Shown here in pieces: positions 24,601-34,261 of a DNA stretch of 64,000 bases; within the stretch, counting starts at the first letter, position 1, and each line of letters begins with the position of its first letter. Where the stretch lies: contig CATNEN010000002.1 of NCBI GenBank assembly GCA_950097015.1, forward strand, positions 4,805,001-4,869,000, written 5' to 3'. The notes beneath the pieces are model-generated. The model was not told the origin of the DNA, did not search any database, and saw nothing but the letters and a program-made list of their open reading frames with translations. A program made the position numbers and the translations under genes. The stretch is from Macrostomum hystrix. Lineage: Eukaryota > Platyhelminthes > Macrostomidae.

Positions 24601-25458
24601 GCTCACCCTGGATTGTTGAGGTTGGGGATTGTCGATTTGACATGTGAGAAACAGGTGCAAATTCGGGAGAAACAGGTAGGGAATGGGAGGAACAGGTAGG
24701 GAATCGGAGGAACAGGTAGGGAATGGGAGTAATAGGTAGGGAATGGGAGGAACAGGTAGGGAATGGGAGTAATAGGTAGGAAATGGGAGGAACAGGTAGG
24801 GAATGGGAGTAATAGGTAGGGAATGGGAGGAACAGGTAGGGAATGGGAGTAATAGGTAGGAAATGGGAGGAACAAGTGGGGAAGGAGGAACAGGTGGGGA
24901 ATGGGAGGAACAGGTGGGGAAGGAGGAACAGGTGGGGAAGGAGGAACAAGTGGGGAATGGGAGGAACAAGTGGGGAAGGAGGAACAGGTGGGGAAGGAGG
25001 AACAAGTGGGGAATGGGAGGAACAAGTGGGGAAGGAGGAACAGGTGGGGAAGGAGGAACATGTGGGGAATGGGAGGAACAGGTGGGGAAGGAGGAACAGG
25101 GTGAACATGAGCTGTGCCCCCTTACCTTAAAGGCTAAATTTCCGGGTTTCTGCATAATATCGTAGCCTTTCAATGACCAATAGAATGACGCAAACTTGAG
25201 TTCCTTGATTGCGGCGCCAACCAGGAACTGGTAGGCGGAATAGGTGCTCATGTGCTCAGCTGTCGTGTTGGCAAAGGTGAGATTCTCCGGAATAGTTTCC
25301 ACAAGGGACAGGCTGCAGTCATGGTCAGGCTCTGGCTCGTAGAAGAGTGTTTTGGCGAAGCTGCTGCTAGAGCAGGCTGTCAAAAACAATAACAGCAGAA
25401 AAATTCTCATGGCTGGCTTCTTCATTCTTCTTTTGAGTTGAATAATGAATTTAAGCAT
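18676..25458 (-). CDS. PLD3/PLD4-like phospholipase D family protein (458 aa, six exons)
   Basis: Exons on the minus strand: 25458-25126, 24607-24356, 23321-23124, 22562-22263, 19042-18940 and 18866-18676. All junctions are GT-AG, and the frame closes exactly at 458 codons (human PLD3 is 490). The N-terminus has a hydrophobic segment (RIFLLLLFLTACSSSSFA), as in type II membrane PLD3. The first catalytic motif is HAKMVLADGRHAYLGSSN (exon 2). The second is HNKYMVTE...TSNW (exons 5-6), with E in the usual D position as in PLD3. Vertebrate PLD3/4 are lysosomal 5'-3' single-strand exonucleases that limit nucleic-acid sensing; the same role here is inferred. One oddity is a Cys replacing the conserved Gly before TSNW, exactly at the exon 5/6 junction. 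Introns 1-4 are mostly minisatellite and intron 5 is only 73 nt. Confidence 0.93.
19155..22215. repeat. 19-bp minisatellite filling intron 4 of the PLD3-like gene, about 160 copies
   Basis: The unit AGAATCCCAAATCTAGTAC varies as CCTAATC, CCACATC, TAGTAAAAAA and TATAGTACACAA. Blocks of variants recur in order (20480-20850 resembles 21060-21400), showing higher-order duplication. It makes up 3.1 kb of a 3.2-kb intron. Confidence 0.97.
22670..22960. repeat. 21-22-bp minisatellite in intron 3 of the PLD3-like gene
   Basis: About 13 copies of GGGAAGATTCCAGAAATCGA plus TT, with ACTCCAGAACC variants. Open frames on both strands reflect the period and not coding. Confidence 0.95.
23365..24340. repeat. 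Purine-rich minisatellite in intron 2 of the PLD3-like gene
   Basis: The left third is built on GGGAGAGAAGTAGAGT-like units. The rest uses GGGGGTAGAGAAGTAGGGT with AATGGGGGTAGATAAGT variants of 16-20 bp. The gene-sense strand is therefore a long pyrimidine tract. Confidence 0.95.
24660..25105. repeat. Purine-rich minisatellite in intron 1 of the PLD3-like gene
   Basis: Units of about 20 and 17 bp: AATGGGAGGAACAGGTAGGG, AATGGGAGTAATAGGTAGGG and AAGGAGGAACAGGTGGGG. Several frames stay open through it on both strands because no unit variant contains a stop in those frames. Confidence 0.95.
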
Positions 25459-25794
25459 GCGACATGCAGGGCTCTAGTTATTTAGACCTTACCGATTCAG
25501 ACGAGACAAAGCTGTGCCCATGTGCGTGTGTTCATGTGCGTTTCCCACAAGCCTTATCTCCTTCCCCCCCAACCGCCCGTCATTTCATTATGTACATTCA
25601 ATGTACACTCATTTCTAGATTCTACAGTCATACCTGCCTTACTAAAATGCGCGACTTGACTCCGAGAGATAAGGCAAAGGCAATTGCTAAGTAAACAAGT
25701 AGCTGAAAATAATTTCTTGAAGCGAAGGTCACAAATCTGAAAGAGAACTTCTTGTTATGCATAGCGACTCGAAATTTGCAAAGCGAGATTATGA
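25459..25794. other. 5' flank of the PLD3-like gene, no other gene seen
   Basis: This stretch probably contains the minus-strand promoter. No TATA box or other motif could be assigned. Confidence 0.35.
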
Positions 25795-26310
25795 GTCCGG
25801 GTGATATGAAGGGATGCAGGGTGATATGAATAGATGCAGGGTGATATGAAGGGATGCAGGGTGATATGAATAGATGCAGGGTGATATGAAGGGATGCAGG
25901 GTGATATGAATAGATGCAGGGTGATATAAATAGATGCAGGGTGATATAAATAGATGCAGGGTGATATAAATAGATGCAGGGTGATATAAATAGATGCAGG
26001 GTGATATAAATAGATGCAGGGTGATATAAATAGATGCAGGGTGATATGAAGGGATGCAGGGTGATATGAAGGGATGCAGGGTGATATAAATAGATGCAGG
26101 GTGATATGAAGGGATGCAGGGTGATATAAATAGATGCAGGGTGATATGAAGGGATGCAGGGTGATATAAATAGATGCAGGGTGATATGAAGGGATGCAGG
26201 GTGATATGAAAAAATGCATGGTAATATGAAGAGAGGAAGGGTAATATGCAGAGAGGAAGGGAAATATGCAGAGAGGAAGGGAAATATGCAGAGAGGAAGG
26301 GAAATATGAA
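25795..26310. repeat. 20-bp minisatellite, 25 copies
   Basis: The unit is GGGATGCAGGGTGATATGAA or TAGATGCAGGGTGATATAAA, phased to exactly 20 bp; the last five units drift to GAGAGGAAGGGAAATATGCA. The 213-codon minus-strand frame is a repeat artefact. Confidence 0.96.
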
Positions 26311-26848
26311 GGGAGGAAGGTCCAAGTCACGTCCAAGTCATGTATTAGGCGATTTTGTGATAATCTAGAAATTATAAATGCTTCATATGCTTCCATTTAT
26401 ATTTAGAAACTAAATGCAGCATAGAATAGTGTCCTCGATTCCTTATCAGATTTAAGTAGCTAGGCTAAATTTCGCAATGACTTTGCTATGCGAAACACTA
26501 ATAGACAACAGACTGTGTTAGGTATTGATTGCACTTATTCTTTGCAAACACTGTCTCCAAAAAAAATAACTGTGAAGCTTAGAAAGCAAAATGATTGTGG
26601 CATATTTTTCTTTCTTTTTTGAATTGACTGCCATGTACTCAGAGTACAATTATTTAGCGGTAATAGGAGACGAAAAAATTAAACTGTACAGTTTGTTGCT
26701 TGTTACCCTGAGTCACCCAACCAGGCCTTTTACGCAATGTACTGTACCACCCTTAACCAGCTCATTTCCTGACGTTCCTTTCCTGATAAAAAGACGTTTT
26801 AATTCAGCATTCCACTCAATGCTTTTAATTAGCTGCGTACACACAGTC
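26311..26848. other. 5' region of the first ankyrin-Mab-21 gene
   Basis: A+T-rich. The ankyrin frame remains open upstream to 26591, but those 86 codons show no ankyrin or other protein character. I treat them as 5' UTR or promoter. Confidence 0.4.
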
Positions 26849-29800
26849 ATGGAAGTGCTCTGGCGAGCCCTGAGAACAGTCGCTGTTGTGCTCATGCAAG
26901 CGGTTGGATGCGCGGTGGAGCATAGCAACCCTGTAACTGACCAGCAGATTCTGATGGCCGTGGTGTCGGATAATCTGGAGACCATTGTGCAGTACCTTCG
27001 GCAGCCCGCTAATGTTGACAGACGCTTCCTGATCCGGGGTCAGCTGTTGTCTCCACTGCATCTGGCTTGTCAGCTGGGAAAGCTAAGCGTTGTCAAACTG
27101 TTTATTCAGGCGAAGGCAGACGTCAATATCACTGGGGGAGAACACGGCTACTCGCCGCTTCACTTTGCATCGCACTTCGGTCATCAGTCAGTTTTAGACC
27201 TGCTCATCTGTGCTCAGGCGAATGTCAACAGTCAGGACTCTGATGGCTACTCTCCTCTGTACATTGCATCGAACTTCGGTCACCAGAGTATCGTGGAAAC
27301 CCTAGTCAGAGCGCTCGCAGACCCTGACCTAGCTAGCAATACAGGCGAGTCGTCGCTCTACATTGCATCAAACTTTGGTCACCAGAAAGTTGTGGACGCA
27401 CTTTTAAAGGCCCAAGCCGATGTCAATATTCAAGAGAGGAGCAATGGCTCTTCATCCCTGTACATCGCATCTCAGAATGGCCATTGGCTAGTTGTGGACT
27501 CCCTCATCAAAGCGCAAGCCGACGTCGATCTAGTAGAAAATGACGGATTCTCAGCGCTGTACATCGCATCTCAGAATGGTCACCTGAGGGTCGTCGATTT
27601 ACTAATACAGGGACAAGCCGACGTAAACCTGAAAGAAAAGTCTTTCGGCTCATCAGCAATCTATATCGCATCACAGAATGGTCATGAAAACATCGTTGAC
27701 CTTCTCATCAATGCCCAAGCTGATGTCAACTTTCACGTTGCGCGAAACGGATACTCAGCGATTTACTACGCTTCCAGGCAAGGCCGTGCGAATGTCGTGC
27801 ACCTGCTCATTAAAGCCGGAGCCAATGTCAACATTCAGGCAAACACTGGCGAGTCCCCGATTTTGATTGCTTCACTGTACGGTCATCTGAAAGTTGTGGA
27901 CACGCTCATCAAAGCAAAAGCCGACGTCAATCTTCAAGCCAGCAATGGATTTTCGCCTCTCCACGTTGCAGCCCAAGCTGGTCATCAGCAAGTGCTGGAG
28001 CTACTGATCAAAGCAGGAGCCAAACTCGATATTCGATCGCAAAATGGCGAGTCACCGCTTTACATTGCGTCACAGAATGGCCATCGTGATGTTGTTTATT
28101 CACTTGCCCAATCAAAAGCTGACGTCAATCTGCAGAGAAACAATGGCGAGTCACCTCTCTACATTGCGTCGCAAAACGGACATCAGACAGTTGTGGACTT
28201 GCTCATCAGATTCAAAGCGAACTGCAATCTTCAAAGCAACACTGGTGCGGCTTCAATCTATACAGCATCGCATTTCGGACATCAGCAAGTTGTGAAGTCC
28301 TTGGTTAAAGCCGAGGCTGATGTTGATCTTCAAATGAACTCTGGCGACTCACCTCTCTTTATTGCTTCACATTTCGGGCACCATAAGGTTGTGGCGGTTC
28401 TCATCGACGCTCAGGCTGATGTAAACCTTCAAAACAAAGCGGGCGAGTCACCTGTCTACACCGCTTCAGCTGGCGGACATAAGGAAGCAGTCGACTTACT
28501 CATCGGAGCGCAAGCTGATGTCAATCTTCCAGAAAAGCACGGAGTCTCCCCCCTTTTCATTGCATCTCAGGATGGCCACCTGAGTGTTGTGAAATCGCTT
28601 TTAAAAGCGCAAGCTCATGTCGATCGTCAGACAAATACCAGATCTTCGCCGCTTTACATTGCATCGCAGAACGGCCATCAGCTTGTCGTGGACTCGCTAT
28701 TAGAGGCAGAAGCAGACGTAAACATTCAGACCAACTCCGGCTGTTCGTCCCTTTACATAGCCTCACAAAATGGTCACAATAGCATTGTTAAGTCACTAAT
28801 CAGAGCGCAGGCCCAAATCGATCTTCGAACAGACAATGGGTTGTCGCCACTCGATGTCGCCTCGTACTTCGGTCATAATGAAGTCGTTCGCTCTCTCACA
28901 AATGCACTTTTATACGGCTGCATTTCAAGTCTGAAGCACGAACTGAGTGCTTCAAATTCTGAAAGCGCGTCTCTTCAGCTGGAAGTATTGTAAGCTCGAC
29001 GATGATTGCATGATAGTCGAATGCATTACACCTTTAACAGAAAAAAGACACGTTATTTTTCCCCCATGGGGAATTTCAAATACCCACTGCCTACTTCACG
29101 ATAGCTCCCGAATTTATGAATTTAGGAGGATTGGATAAGATGCAGACATGCCTGGTGTGGTGCCATTCTTGGAAAAGGATGAAGTTGGGTGCCAGCTCGT
29201 CGGGACTGCGCGGTCGCACTCCGTTGAAGGTCCCGACTGTCGCCGCCGATGCTCCAGACCGTGATGGTGTGAAGCCACCATGGTTCCATTAAGAAACATT
29301 ATGAGCTGAAAAAATATGTCCATATTGGGGATTTTGCAATCTGACACCCCGACGAGAATCTTTGAATATCTCGATGATGGAGATGCTTTATCATTACAGA
29401 AACTGTTTTATCTTGTAGAGCCGAAAATGTTAGCCTGTGCTCAGCATTTTCATAACGATTGGTTGAATATCTGGGAATTTGAAATTACCGGTCTTTCTAT
29501 TGTTAACTGAGCTTTTATTTTTACTTCAATTATTTCAGTCTTGCGCCAAGCGAAGAGGACCTGAGCCGGCAGCTCCACAATGCGCTCACCCAGTCAGGCT
29601 TCGCCAGGTCCAGAGCCGTCCTGCAGACAGCAATCGCTGACGTCTTGCAAGAGATTCTCAGAAAGAGGCTGAACGGCTGCGAAATATTTGTCGTTGGAAG
29701 CTACTCCGAAGGCTGGGGCAACAATTTGAAAATGCTGGACGGTCGAACTGACATTGAATCAGACATTGACGTGATGAGTCTGTTTCAGGGCATGCTGCAT

Positions 29801-32800
29801 CATCAAACAGATGCGTGCGAGTGCGATGGAGACCCAGTAAAGCACAAATACTTCAATGGGCACCTGCTCTGTCCTGGATTCAGTAAGTTTTCAGCCTTTG
29901 AGTAAATTTTTGTCTCAAACTGATGCTGCCCCTGGGTAAAGACCATGATGGTATTTCCAATACCCACTGTCTAATTAGCAATAGCTTCCAAACCGAATGA
30001 CCGATTTCCGTGAATAGAAAGTTAATCTTCCGTGAATCTGAACAAAAAGTTTTATGAACCTTTGATGAACAAATATTCAAAGCCGTTCGAGTCAATGTTG
30101 TCCAGACATTCACCGGTTCTTGTCGGAGACCCTGGCGACAATGAAAACTGTGTATCTAACATTACTGTGTATCAACTAACATTACTGTGTATCAACTAAC
30201 ATTACTGTGTATCAACTAACATTACTGTGTATCAACTAACATTACTGTGTATCAACTAACACTACTGTGTATCAACTAACATTAATGTGTATCAACTAAC
30301 ACTACTGTGTATCAACTAACATTACTGTGTATCAACTAACATTACTGTGTATCAACTAACACTACTGTGTATCAACTAACACTACTGTGTATCAACTAAC
30401 ATTACTGTGTATCAACTAACATTACTGTGTATCAACTAACATTACTGTGTATCAACTAACATTACTGTGTATCAACTAACATTACTGTGTATCAACTAAC
30501 ATTACTGTGTATCAACTAACATTACTGTGTATCAACTAACATTACTGTGTATCAACTAACATTACTGTGTATCAACTAACATTACTGTGTATCAACTAAC
30601 ATTACTGTGTATCAACTAACATTACTGTGTATCAACTAACATTACTGTGTATCAACTAACATTACTGTGTATCAACTAACATTACTGTGTATCAACTAAC
30701 ATTACTGTGTATCAACTAACATTACTGTGTATCAACTAACATTACTGTGTATCAACTAACATTACTGTGTATCAACTAACACTACTGTGTATCAACTAAC
30801 ATTACTGTGTATCAACTAACATTACTGTGTATCAACTAACACTACTGTGTATCAACTAACACTACTGTGTATCAACTAACATTACTGTGTATCAACTAAC
30901 ATTACTGTGTATCAACTAACATTACTGTGTATCAACTAACATTACTGTGTATCAACTAACATTACTGTGTATCAACCAACATTACTGTGTATCAACTAAC
31001 ACTACTGTGTATCAACTAACATTACTGTGTATCAACTAACACTACTGTGTATCAACTAACATTACTGTGTATCAACTAACATTACTGTGTATCAACTAAC
31101 ATTACTGTGTATCAACTAACATTACTGTGTATCAACTAACATTACTGTGTATCAACTAACATTACTGTGTATCAACTAACATTACTGTGTATCAACTAAC
31201 ATTACTGTGTATCAACCTCCAAATTGATAAAAAAAACAGTTTAATCAATCCAAAAGAGTCAACAATGATAGCCGATATGATTAAATGATGAAATTTCGTG
31301 AAAATATTTGTTGCCACCAGACACCCGACGAGAATCGTTGAATATCTCGACGATGCCGATGTTTTTTGGTTCTGGAAGTTGTTTCATCGGATAGAGCGGA
31401 AAACTTTAACGCGTGTTCTGGATTTTCATGAGGATTGGTTGAATATCTTGGGAGATGCAGAAAAATGAAAAATGTTAATTTGGTATTTTAAATCCCCTAT
31501 ATTTCTACAGTTAATATACAGGTAGCGAAGTAATTAAAAAAGTTCCTTCTAAAAATAGCAACCACATTTCACTGCAACCTACCAGCATCGAATCCAGCGC
31601 GGCCATCGTACGGCTCTGCTCTGAGGCCGGCCGTGGACCATGTCTCCGCTGGTCGTCTCTGTCGCTACCCGACCATCGCGCTGCTGCAGCCAGATCCAGT
31701 CTCGGAATCGCACATTCCTAAAACTTTGCTTCAGGATCTCAAGCGGGATATTTCTCCCAACAGCTCGTCGCCATGTCACGTGGTTCATGCAGCCTCTCCT
31801 GGTCGAGGCGGAGATGAGCTTCGTGTCAGCACTAGCTTCCTTGAGAAGCGGATGCTCAGAAGCCTCACCACTCTGCAAGGTCAACTGTTCATTACACTCA
31901 AGTACCTGGTCAAGAAGGTGATTTGCCACAAAGACTTCTACAATGTGCAAGGTTTGAAGCCGTATCACGTGAAGACAATCACATTCCGAATGCTGGAGCA
32001 AACACCCGCTGACGAGTGGAAGCCGGACAATCTCGTCAGTCTCGTGAGGCGGTCGCTGGAGATGCTGCTTGGTTGTGTTGAGAGCGGCTGCACATCCGGC
32101 AATACGCATGGGCGGATAATGGAGCACTTTTTCCTGGCTGACGCGGCTCTTTACCTCAAAGGTATCAACCAGAAAGAGTCTGAGAAGATTCTGAGCAATA
32201 TTGCAAGCACATTGAGAAAAGTAATCGATAAGCTGCCTCAGCTGCTGCTCCAGTTTGTGCGCTATCTCAAGCCCTTAAGTGAGTCTGGCAGGTTCTACTT
32301 CCATCCGTTTCAAATCCTGCCAGATATCAGGCCATTGCCCGTGACAATGTCGGGCAGGCTCGAGTATCACGGCATCTACGGTGTAGCAAGGGAGTGCATA
32401 CTGCGACTCTCGCATAAAGACTGCAGCCTGCAATCTCAAGAGAGTCTCACGGAGTTGATCGCGAGACTGCCAGACTGCGCCTTCACGGCAAGAGAGGCTC
32501 TCAGAGCGCTGGCGTGTCTCAAGTTCGGCTACCGAGGGACAGCGGAGAAAATCTTGAGCCAGTGCAGGCGCCACTCAGTGAGCAGAGGTATGGATAGTAA
32601 TAATAATAATAATAATAGTAATAATAATAATTGCAGCAGGGCTGCGGGCAATGGCACAACGCTTGGTGATACTAGACCCGCAGCCAGCGAGGAGGCAATT
32701 TAGCCATTTTCGCTGACTCCTGAGCACACCCGCACACAGATAGTGTACGCAGGAATACGCTCACACAGGTGTGTACATCTGCCCTGACTTTCTAATCGCC

Positions 32801-33421
32801 AGGCGGTGTACACTTTCACCGTTCCTTGGAAGTTAGCCCTATTATGGGCGAAAGCCTTGACAAGCCTTCTCGCTGCGACAGCGCCCTAATTTAATGTGAC
32901 CTCGTCGCGGAATCGAGCTCAGGGACGTTGGCGCGAGAGACAAACGCGTTAACCACTCTGCAATTCACCCCCTAGGTATTGATTGGTCGTTTGATAGATC
33001 GGCGACTGAGGCCACAGTGCAATACGTGTGGCAGCACCTGCAGAGCAGTGACAGCGCGTGGAAGTTCTGCTTTCAGTTCGGGACGCGACCGGAACTCCAA
33101 TTCGTAGCGGGACCCATCGCGAGCTGCTTTCCACTGTCAACACAGACTTACGAGGATCATTTCTACATGAACTTCGACGCACTCATGTGGGCGATGCGTC
33201 TGGAACTGCGAGGCGGCTGCGACCAGCAAAACGCGGAGGCGTGGATTCGAGGTCTGGCCACGAGAGAAGACGCCGACTATCAGGAGCTCCTCGTGGCGAT
33301 TTCCTACTGCTTCGATTTTGACTGCACGAAGGCGCTAATGGAAAAGCTGCACAGCCTCAATGGCAGTGTTCCTGATTGGCTGAAACAGGAGCTCAGAAAG
33401 AGGTGGCCAATCAAAAACTGA
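26849..33421 (+). CDS. Ankyrin-repeat / Mab-21 (cGAS-like) fusion protein, copy 1, about 1310 aa
   Basis: Proposed exons: 26849-28989, 29539-29882, 31586-32587 and 32976-33421. The summed length is 1311 codons including the stop, with the frame preserved. Exon 1 encodes about 19 diverged ankyrin repeats. It ends at TT|GTAAGC in phase 2, and the next exon starts after TATTTCAG in the matching phase. Exon 2 carries the nucleotidyltransferase core VVGSYSEGWGNN...DIESDIDVM (GS motif plus D-x-D). Exons 3-4 carry the Mab-21 helical half (CHVVHA, LRSLTTLQGQLF, YHVKTITFRMLE, then [16 protein letters not shown]). Exon 2 has no start codon of its own near its acceptor, which argues for the fusion. By family knowledge, Mab-21/cGAS-like enzymes make cyclic nucleotide signals after binding nucleic acid; activity here is unproven. 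Intron 3 is a SINE (see separate entry). The start at 26849 is a judgement; the frame is open farther upstream. Confidence 0.78.
28990..29538 (+). other. Intron 1 of ankyrin-Mab-21 copy 1
   Basis: GTAAGC...TATTTCAG. It contains two segments that recur in intron 2: the AATACCCACTG block (about 29075) and the F-box-like block at 29338-29490. No minisatellite. Confidence 0.65.
29338..29490 (+). pseudogene. F-box-like coding relic, copy a
   Basis: One frame reads TPTRIFEYLDDGDALSLQKL, then LFYLVEP and HFHNDWLNIW. The pattern resembles the start of an F-box (P-x-I-F-x-Y-L-D-D-x-D). A diverged second copy lies at 31318-31467 with the same spacing. Function and origin unknown. Confidence 0.35.
30152..31216. 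repeat. 20-bp minisatellite in intron 2 of ankyrin-Mab-21 copy 1, about 53 copies
   Basis: ATTACTGTGTATCAACTAAC is repeated with almost no variation (ACTACTG is the only common variant). Such uniformity suggests very recent expansion. Confidence 0.98.
31318..31467 (+). pseudogene. F-box-like coding relic, copy b
   Basis: One frame reads HPTRIVEYLDDADVFWFWKL, then LFHRIE and DFHEDWLNILGDAEK followed by a stop. Protein-level similarity to copy a at 29338-29490 exceeds what intron sequence would be expected to keep. Confidence 0.35.
32588..32975 (-). mobile_element. SINE-A copy 3 acting as a candidate new intron
   Basis: The antisense SINE body (about 32596-32973) lies in the last Mab-21 coding region, with an (AAT)n tail at left and tRNA-like head at right. 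The flanking duplication is AGGTATGGAT (32586-32595) and AGGTATTGAT (32974-32983). AG|GTATGG at left can be a donor. At right the antisense SINE head gives a pyrimidine-rich end (CACCCCCT) that meets the AG of the duplication as an acceptor. Removal leaves AGCAGAGGTATTGATTGG, in frame (SRGIDW), exactly matching the uninterrupted paralogue at 62601-62618 (SRGIDW). Without splicing, translation stops at 32703. Confidence 0.85.
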
Positions 33422-33747
33422 GCACTCTTTCCAATTAGAAGATGCTATCGGTACAGTCGCTAAAAATGACTCGATTTTTATTCATAATCATTCTTTTTAG
33501 ATTTGATTTAGACAGTTTTACATATTATTTTTATTAAAATGACACAGAAGTAAGTATCCCAGAATGATTTTCGCAATCACACTACTTGCAGTAGAGCGAC
33601 AGATCGAATTTTGGTCAAATTTGACGAACAACTTAATAAATTTGCACCAGCTCATAAATTTAGCTGCTTGTCAATCAAAATTAAAATATTTTTATAGCAC
33701 TTTTTAGCTCGTGTACAATTCTTCTCATATAAAAGTACAATTTAAGA

Positions 33748-33753
33748 AATAAA
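33748..33753 (+). terminator. Candidate polyadenylation signal AATAAA
   Basis: AATAAA lies about 330 nt after the stop of ankyrin-Mab-21 copy 1, in A+T-rich sequence suitable for a 3' UTR. Confidence 0.4.
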
Positions 33754-34261
33754 GAGTATACTGATGTTTAAAATGTTTCCCCCGGGAGAAATTTCCCAGA
33801 CTACAACAGTGCGCAATTTCAGCATCTTAGCCTAGCAGGTTTGGTAGCAGAACAAAGCTGTGAATCTATGTGGATGCTGGGGCTGCTGTAGTGAATCAGG
33901 TGCCCCACCTGTCCCAGTGTGTTCTAGACTTCGCTGCATTGTTAGAATTTTCTCTCCCTGTCAGTGCAGGCGGTTTGTCTGCTCATTTTGTAGACAAAGC
34001 GCACACACCAGAAGCTTCTAGGAGCTGTTGAGCAGTGACAAGAACGCGTATTTTCTTTCTAGCTGAGAAGACAAAAGAGAGCAAACTCAGCTTCGTTTGC
34101 TTTTTTACTCTGAGTTCTTTTGTGTCTATAATATCAACCGAGCTATCGTAGGGGGATTAGAGTGAGTTCATAAACTTAAGCCGACGGATAATTTAAACAA
34201 ACAGCGAGCGAGTTAAAACTAAGAAAAATTCAAAGTTTGTTGGTTGAGTCCGTCTGTCAGA
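33754..34261. other. Intergenic region and 5' flank of the gene at 34262
   Basis: No repeats or genes are recognised. It presumably contains the promoter of the next gene. Confidence 0.35.

Noticed and set aside
24278..25458. Pro/Ser/Phe-rich extensions of the PLD3-like exons
   Set aside because: They are read-through of introns 1 and 2 into pyrimidine-rich minisatellites; splice sites at 25126, 24607 and 24356 remove them and give good PLD3 continuity.
25755..26396. 213-codon minus-strand frame with a repeating HITLHLFISPCI pattern
   Set aside because: It is the translation of a 20-bp minisatellite; another frame is open for 178 codons over the same array.
31586..32703. Mab-21 protein of copy 1 ending in an Asn-rich tail
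   Set aside because: The Asn run and stop come from the SINE (AAT)n tail; splicing 32587 to 32976 restores the conserved C-terminal half.
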